This document shows, piece by piece, positions 59,888 to 61,946 of a DNA stretch of 61,946 nucleotides. Numbering within the stretch: position 1 is the stretch's first letter; each line of letters starts with the position of its first letter. The position numbers and the translations under genes were made by a program. This DNA comes from an uncultured Ruminococcus sp. (GTDB lineage: Bacteria; Bacillota; Clostridia; Oscillospirales; Acutalibacteraceae), in contig CACYTI010000013.1 in NCBI GenBank assembly GCA_902777275.1, positions 1-61,946 of the forward strand. Reading direction: 5' to 3'. The notes under the pieces are model-generated. The model was not told the origin of the DNA. It searched no databases and was given only the letters and a program-made list of their open reading frames with translations.

Positions 59888-60103
59888 ATTGTTCGCGGCA
59901 GTGAGTATGACGTTACCGCGAAGTTGGTGATCCGTCATGAACAGGAATTGTCCGCTACACTTACCGAGTGGCAGAATGCCATACTTCAAAAAATCAAAGA
60001 TAACCATACAGGGTTAATGAACCTCGGCGAGCGCGACGCGTTTTGCCGGGGCTTTTCATTAGCTGTCAGGCTGATGATTGACGCCATGAGCGGTAAAACT
60101 TAA
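59888..60103 (+). CDS. Small mobile-element-type protein with a non-ATG start
   Basis: A frame of 71 codons (IVRGSEYDVTAKLVIRHEQE, then ATLTEWQNAILQKIK and ERDAFCRGFSLAVRLMIDAM) ends TAA at 60103. The F-x-x-G-F-x-L-A-V-R-L-M ending resembles DUF6809-type small proteins of Firmicute mobile elements. An AGGATAAC site lies right before ATT 59888; no ATG, GTG or TTG is placed suitably, except TTG/GTG inside KLV. It may start at ATT, be coupled to the dynamin stop (59886), or be a remnant. Confidence 0.4.
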   Translation: MVRGSEYDVTAKLVIRHEQELSATLTEWQNAILQKIKDNHTGLMNLGERDAFCRGFSLAVRLMIDAMSGKT

Positions 60104-60207
60104 CGCACGAAAATTCGCCCTGTTTAGCACAAATAAAAAATACACAGATGTACCCGAAGTCGCGAAACAAAGCAGACACAAGCGATTTGTCGCGGTTTGT
60201 GGATGCA

Positions 60208-60259
60208 AAAAAGGCGCAGGCGTAGAGTTCATAGAGATTCTTAGCTTGTGCCTTTTTTT
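60208..60259. terminator. Bidirectional terminator between dynamin operon and DUF6076 gene
   Basis: AAAAAGGCGCA (60208-60218) and TGTGCCTTTTTTT (60247-60259) pair with one mismatch. The long loop contains AGAGTTC and nearby repeats. Both sides have A or T runs. Confidence 0.65.
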
Positions 60260-60313
60260 GTTGATAATTCAAACGGTCAAAATCTGATATGCTGTAAACA
60301 AAGAATACGGAAT

Positions 60314-61657
60314 TTATTTATCCTTTCTCTTTCTGTTGGGGAAACAGCCCTCGAGCCAATCGATGTACTCCTCGGTAGTTATCTTTCCGTTAGAGCACTC
60401 GTCACGTTTTACGAGCGCCTCATATTTCCATCTTTTGAAATCAGCTTCCTTGATTTGGTTAACTTTCACGCGAGCGGAATAACGGCGATAATATTTCCGA
60501 TAAATTGGCAAAGCTTTGTCCTCTGCCATTTTCATTTTATAGTTCTCCTCGGCAGCGAGGTCGCGGCAGGAACGCAATTCGCCTAAATGGATCCGGTTGC
60601 AGTATCGCGCATCATAGTTGCCCTTATAGGTAAACCACTGTCCGCAGCGTTCGCAGCACTTTAATTTGGCGCCGTATTCAATCAGCTTGTTAAGCTCAAG
60701 CTCCAAGAATTCATGCAGACTCTCACAGCGATAACGGAGAACCGGATTATGATTGAAGTTATGAAAATACATTAGTGTGGCTGCATCTATACCATGTTCC
60801 TGTGCAAAATCAGCAAACGCTAATAAATCATAATCCGTCTGAGCCTTTTTTTCTCCCATTATCAACCGCTGTTCTTCGTTGAACTCAACGAAGGGCGGCA
60901 TGTCGTTTATCTTCCGATAAAGATAATACCGAGCTGAAGGCGTCATATCACTCAACACTTCAGAATAATACTTCGTTTCAAAACAGAACTCCATAATTTC
61001 ACGGTATTCCTTTTGCAGCATTATCAGATATTTATAATAGTCAAGCATAGCCGCTGCTAAATCTGCATCCTGCATAATAGCCGGCGGAAACAATGCGGAA
61101 GCGGTAGATCCAAACGCCAAATGATTAATCAACCACTTATAGTTGCGGTAGATTTGATAACGATTGATCATCTCCTGCATATCACTATCAGCATTTGGTA
61201 AATCAATATCTTTATACAAAAAAAGGCTTATTTTGACTTCATTATACAGTGAATCGAAATCAGCATAAATAAATTCAAACAACGCTTCTCCCAAAGGTAA
61301 AGTAACTTTGCTTCCGCTGAGCGGGTTATTCTTTGGCTGTGGATTTATGTCGGGGTTTTGATTATAGAACATTTTTTCAAATTCATCTCTTTCGGTTGAG
61401 TCAATCGGAAACCGAATGCAATCAAGCCACTCCGAATCATCATCATTTTTTTGCACCTGTAAGGAGCATGCCTGTTCTTTTGCGGTCATACAGAGCGTGA
61501 TAAATTCATCGTCATTAGATTTCATCAGCTCGGTCGAGTTGTTATCCCTATGATATGTAACATAAACCATACCATCATTAAACACAACATTCTCCGTTCC
61601 GGTTCGTTCCAGTAAATACTCTTCATATTCAGATAACTGATAATTTTTTAATTCCAT
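60314..61657 (-). CDS. DUF6076-like protein with C-terminal zinc motif
   Basis: 447 residues. The N-terminal two-thirds are helical without recognised motifs. Near ~345-375 there is CCERCGQWFTYKGNYDARYC and RSCRDLAA, a zinc-finger-like group, followed by a basic helical tail (YRKYYRRYSARVKVNQIKE, TTEEYIDWLEGCFPNRKRKD). This C-terminus is the form seen in DUF6076 proteins, common in Firmicute mobile elements and of unknown function. GAGGTATCAAT supports ATG 61657 rather than the frame start at 61693. DNA or RNA binding is a guess. Confidence 0.7.
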   Translation of the reverse strand: MELKNYQLSEYEEYLLERTGTENVVFNDGMVYVTYHRDNNSTELMKSNDDEFITLCMTAKEQACSLQVQKNDDDSEWLDCIRFPIDSTERDEFEKMFYNQNPDINPQPKNNPLSGSKVTLPLGEALFEFIYADFDSLYNEVKISLFLYKDIDLPNADSDMQEMINRYQIYRNYKWLINHLAFGSTASALFPPAIMQDADLAAAMLDYYKYLIMLQKEYREIMEFCFETKYYSEVLSDMTPSARYYLYRKINDMPPFVEFNEEQRLIMGEKKAQTDYDLLAFADFAQEHGIDAATLMYFHNFNHNPVLRYRCESLHEFLELELNKLIEYGAKLKCCERCGQWFTYKGNYDARYCNRIHLGELRSCRDLAAEENYKMKMAEDKALPIYRKYYRRYSARVKVNQIKEADFKRWKYEALVKRDECSNGKITTEEYIDWLEGCFPNRKRKDK

Positions 61658-61738
61658 ATTGATACCTCGTTTTGTACAATCCAAATTTTGCAATAAACCA
61701 ACAATCTAACTGAGTTCAATATATATTGTACAAAACTA

Positions 61739-61766
61739 TTGCAACTTTGTCAATCGCCGCTATAAT
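61739..61766 (+). promoter_or_regulatory. Promoter of the RepA-like gene
   Basis: TTGCAA (61739-61744) and TATAAT (61761-61766) are 16 bp apart, about 40 bp before the GAGGTG ribosome site of the last frame. Confidence 0.55.
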
Positions 61767-61814
61767 AAAAATTGTAAGAACGTTCTGAACTTTATAAAAA
61801 CGAGGTGAAGTCAT

Positions 61815-61946
61815 ATATCTGACTACGACATTTATGATTTAGACATTAGAAAAACATTCAACTCCATTGACGGAGACACGCTTCTTGATATGGACTTGCC
61901 CGCGACAAAATTTGTGATAAAAGATTTGTTGCCGCAAGGACTTGCT
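61815..61946 (+). CDS. RepA/AAA_25-like ATPase, N-terminal fragment
   Basis: The frame reads ISDYDIYDLDIRKTFNSIDG, then DTLLDMDLPATKFVIKDLLPQGLA to the window edge. 'LP-T-F-V-x-D-L-L-P-Q-G-L' precedes the Walker A in AAA_25/RepA-like ATPases of Firmicute mobile elements. GAGGTG (61802-61807) stands at normal distance from an ATA codon at 61815; a TGA precedes in frame at 61806 and the first ATG is at residue 27, so the start must be ATA or the gene is altered. Incomplete at the edge. Confidence 0.55.
   Translation, partial: MSDYDIYDLDIRKTFNSIDGDTLLDMDLPATKFVIKDLLPQGLA

Overview
The window looks like a chromosomal segment of a Gram-positive anaerobic gut or rumen clostridium, most likely a Ruminococcus-type member of the Oscillospiraceae. 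The reasons are a secreted protein with a type I dockerin, an RnfCDGEAB ferredoxin:NAD complex, the [FeFe]-hydrogenase maturase HydF, strong AGGAGG ribosome binding sites, and no outer-membrane functions. Genus-level placement is inference.

Region 1 (1-7.3 kb): an operon on the minus strand (NAD-dependent epimerase, two GNAT acetyltransferases, start of a Nudix hydrolase), a decayed LytS-type sensor kinase beside a remnant of a STAS protein, then zapA, a U32 (RlhA-like) protein and dUTPase. Region 2 (7.8-13.6 kb): a cell-shape operon, mreB-mreC-mreD-transpeptidase PBP, then minD and a methylglyoxal synthase homologue that lacks two catalytic residues. Region 3 (13.6-19.8 kb): a lipoprotein, hisS-aspS, a zinc-ribbon membrane protein and a Crp/Fnr regulator. 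Region 4 (20-29.8 kb): the complete rnfCDGEAB operon, then on the other strand hydF, a YbjQ protein, a lipid kinase, an alpha/beta hydrolase-like protein without its serine nucleophile, and a MecA-like adaptor. Region 5 (30-38 kb): a cytoplasmic GH13 glucosidase, a lipoprotein, a HAD phosphatase, a D-2-hydroxyacid dehydrogenase and the 996-residue dockerin protein. Region 6 (38.3-45.2 kb): an eight-gene minus-strand cluster that should make dTDP-4-amino-4,6-dideoxygalactose, acetylate it and carry it across the membrane for glycan decoration.

Region 7 (45.6-61.9 kb) is an accessory, visibly more AT-rich defence island. In order it has: an AvcD-type anti-phage deaminase in one operon with a DUF1883-TIR protein, with a possible divergent small RNA just upstream; an orphan AAA ATPase; an MvaI/BcnI-like restriction-modification system with a controller protein and a two-catalytic-motif methyltransferase; an integrase remnant; a retron (reverse transcriptase, one-helix membrane protein, candidate msr-msd RNA); a pair of dynamin-like GTPases resembling Eleos/LeoA-LeoBC; and mobile-element genes (DUF6076, RepA-like ATPase).

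Several intergenic repeat families (hairpins of the 'gaaggaaggt' type, 'gggtgcagcgtcacgctgc' arms, a 121-bp inverted-repeat element and a 3 x 70 bp tandem repeat) occur only between the housekeeping genes. The likely new system is the TIR-deaminase module with its candidate RNA, followed by the retron with an unusual gene order. All functional calls rest on reading motifs by eye; no database search was run.
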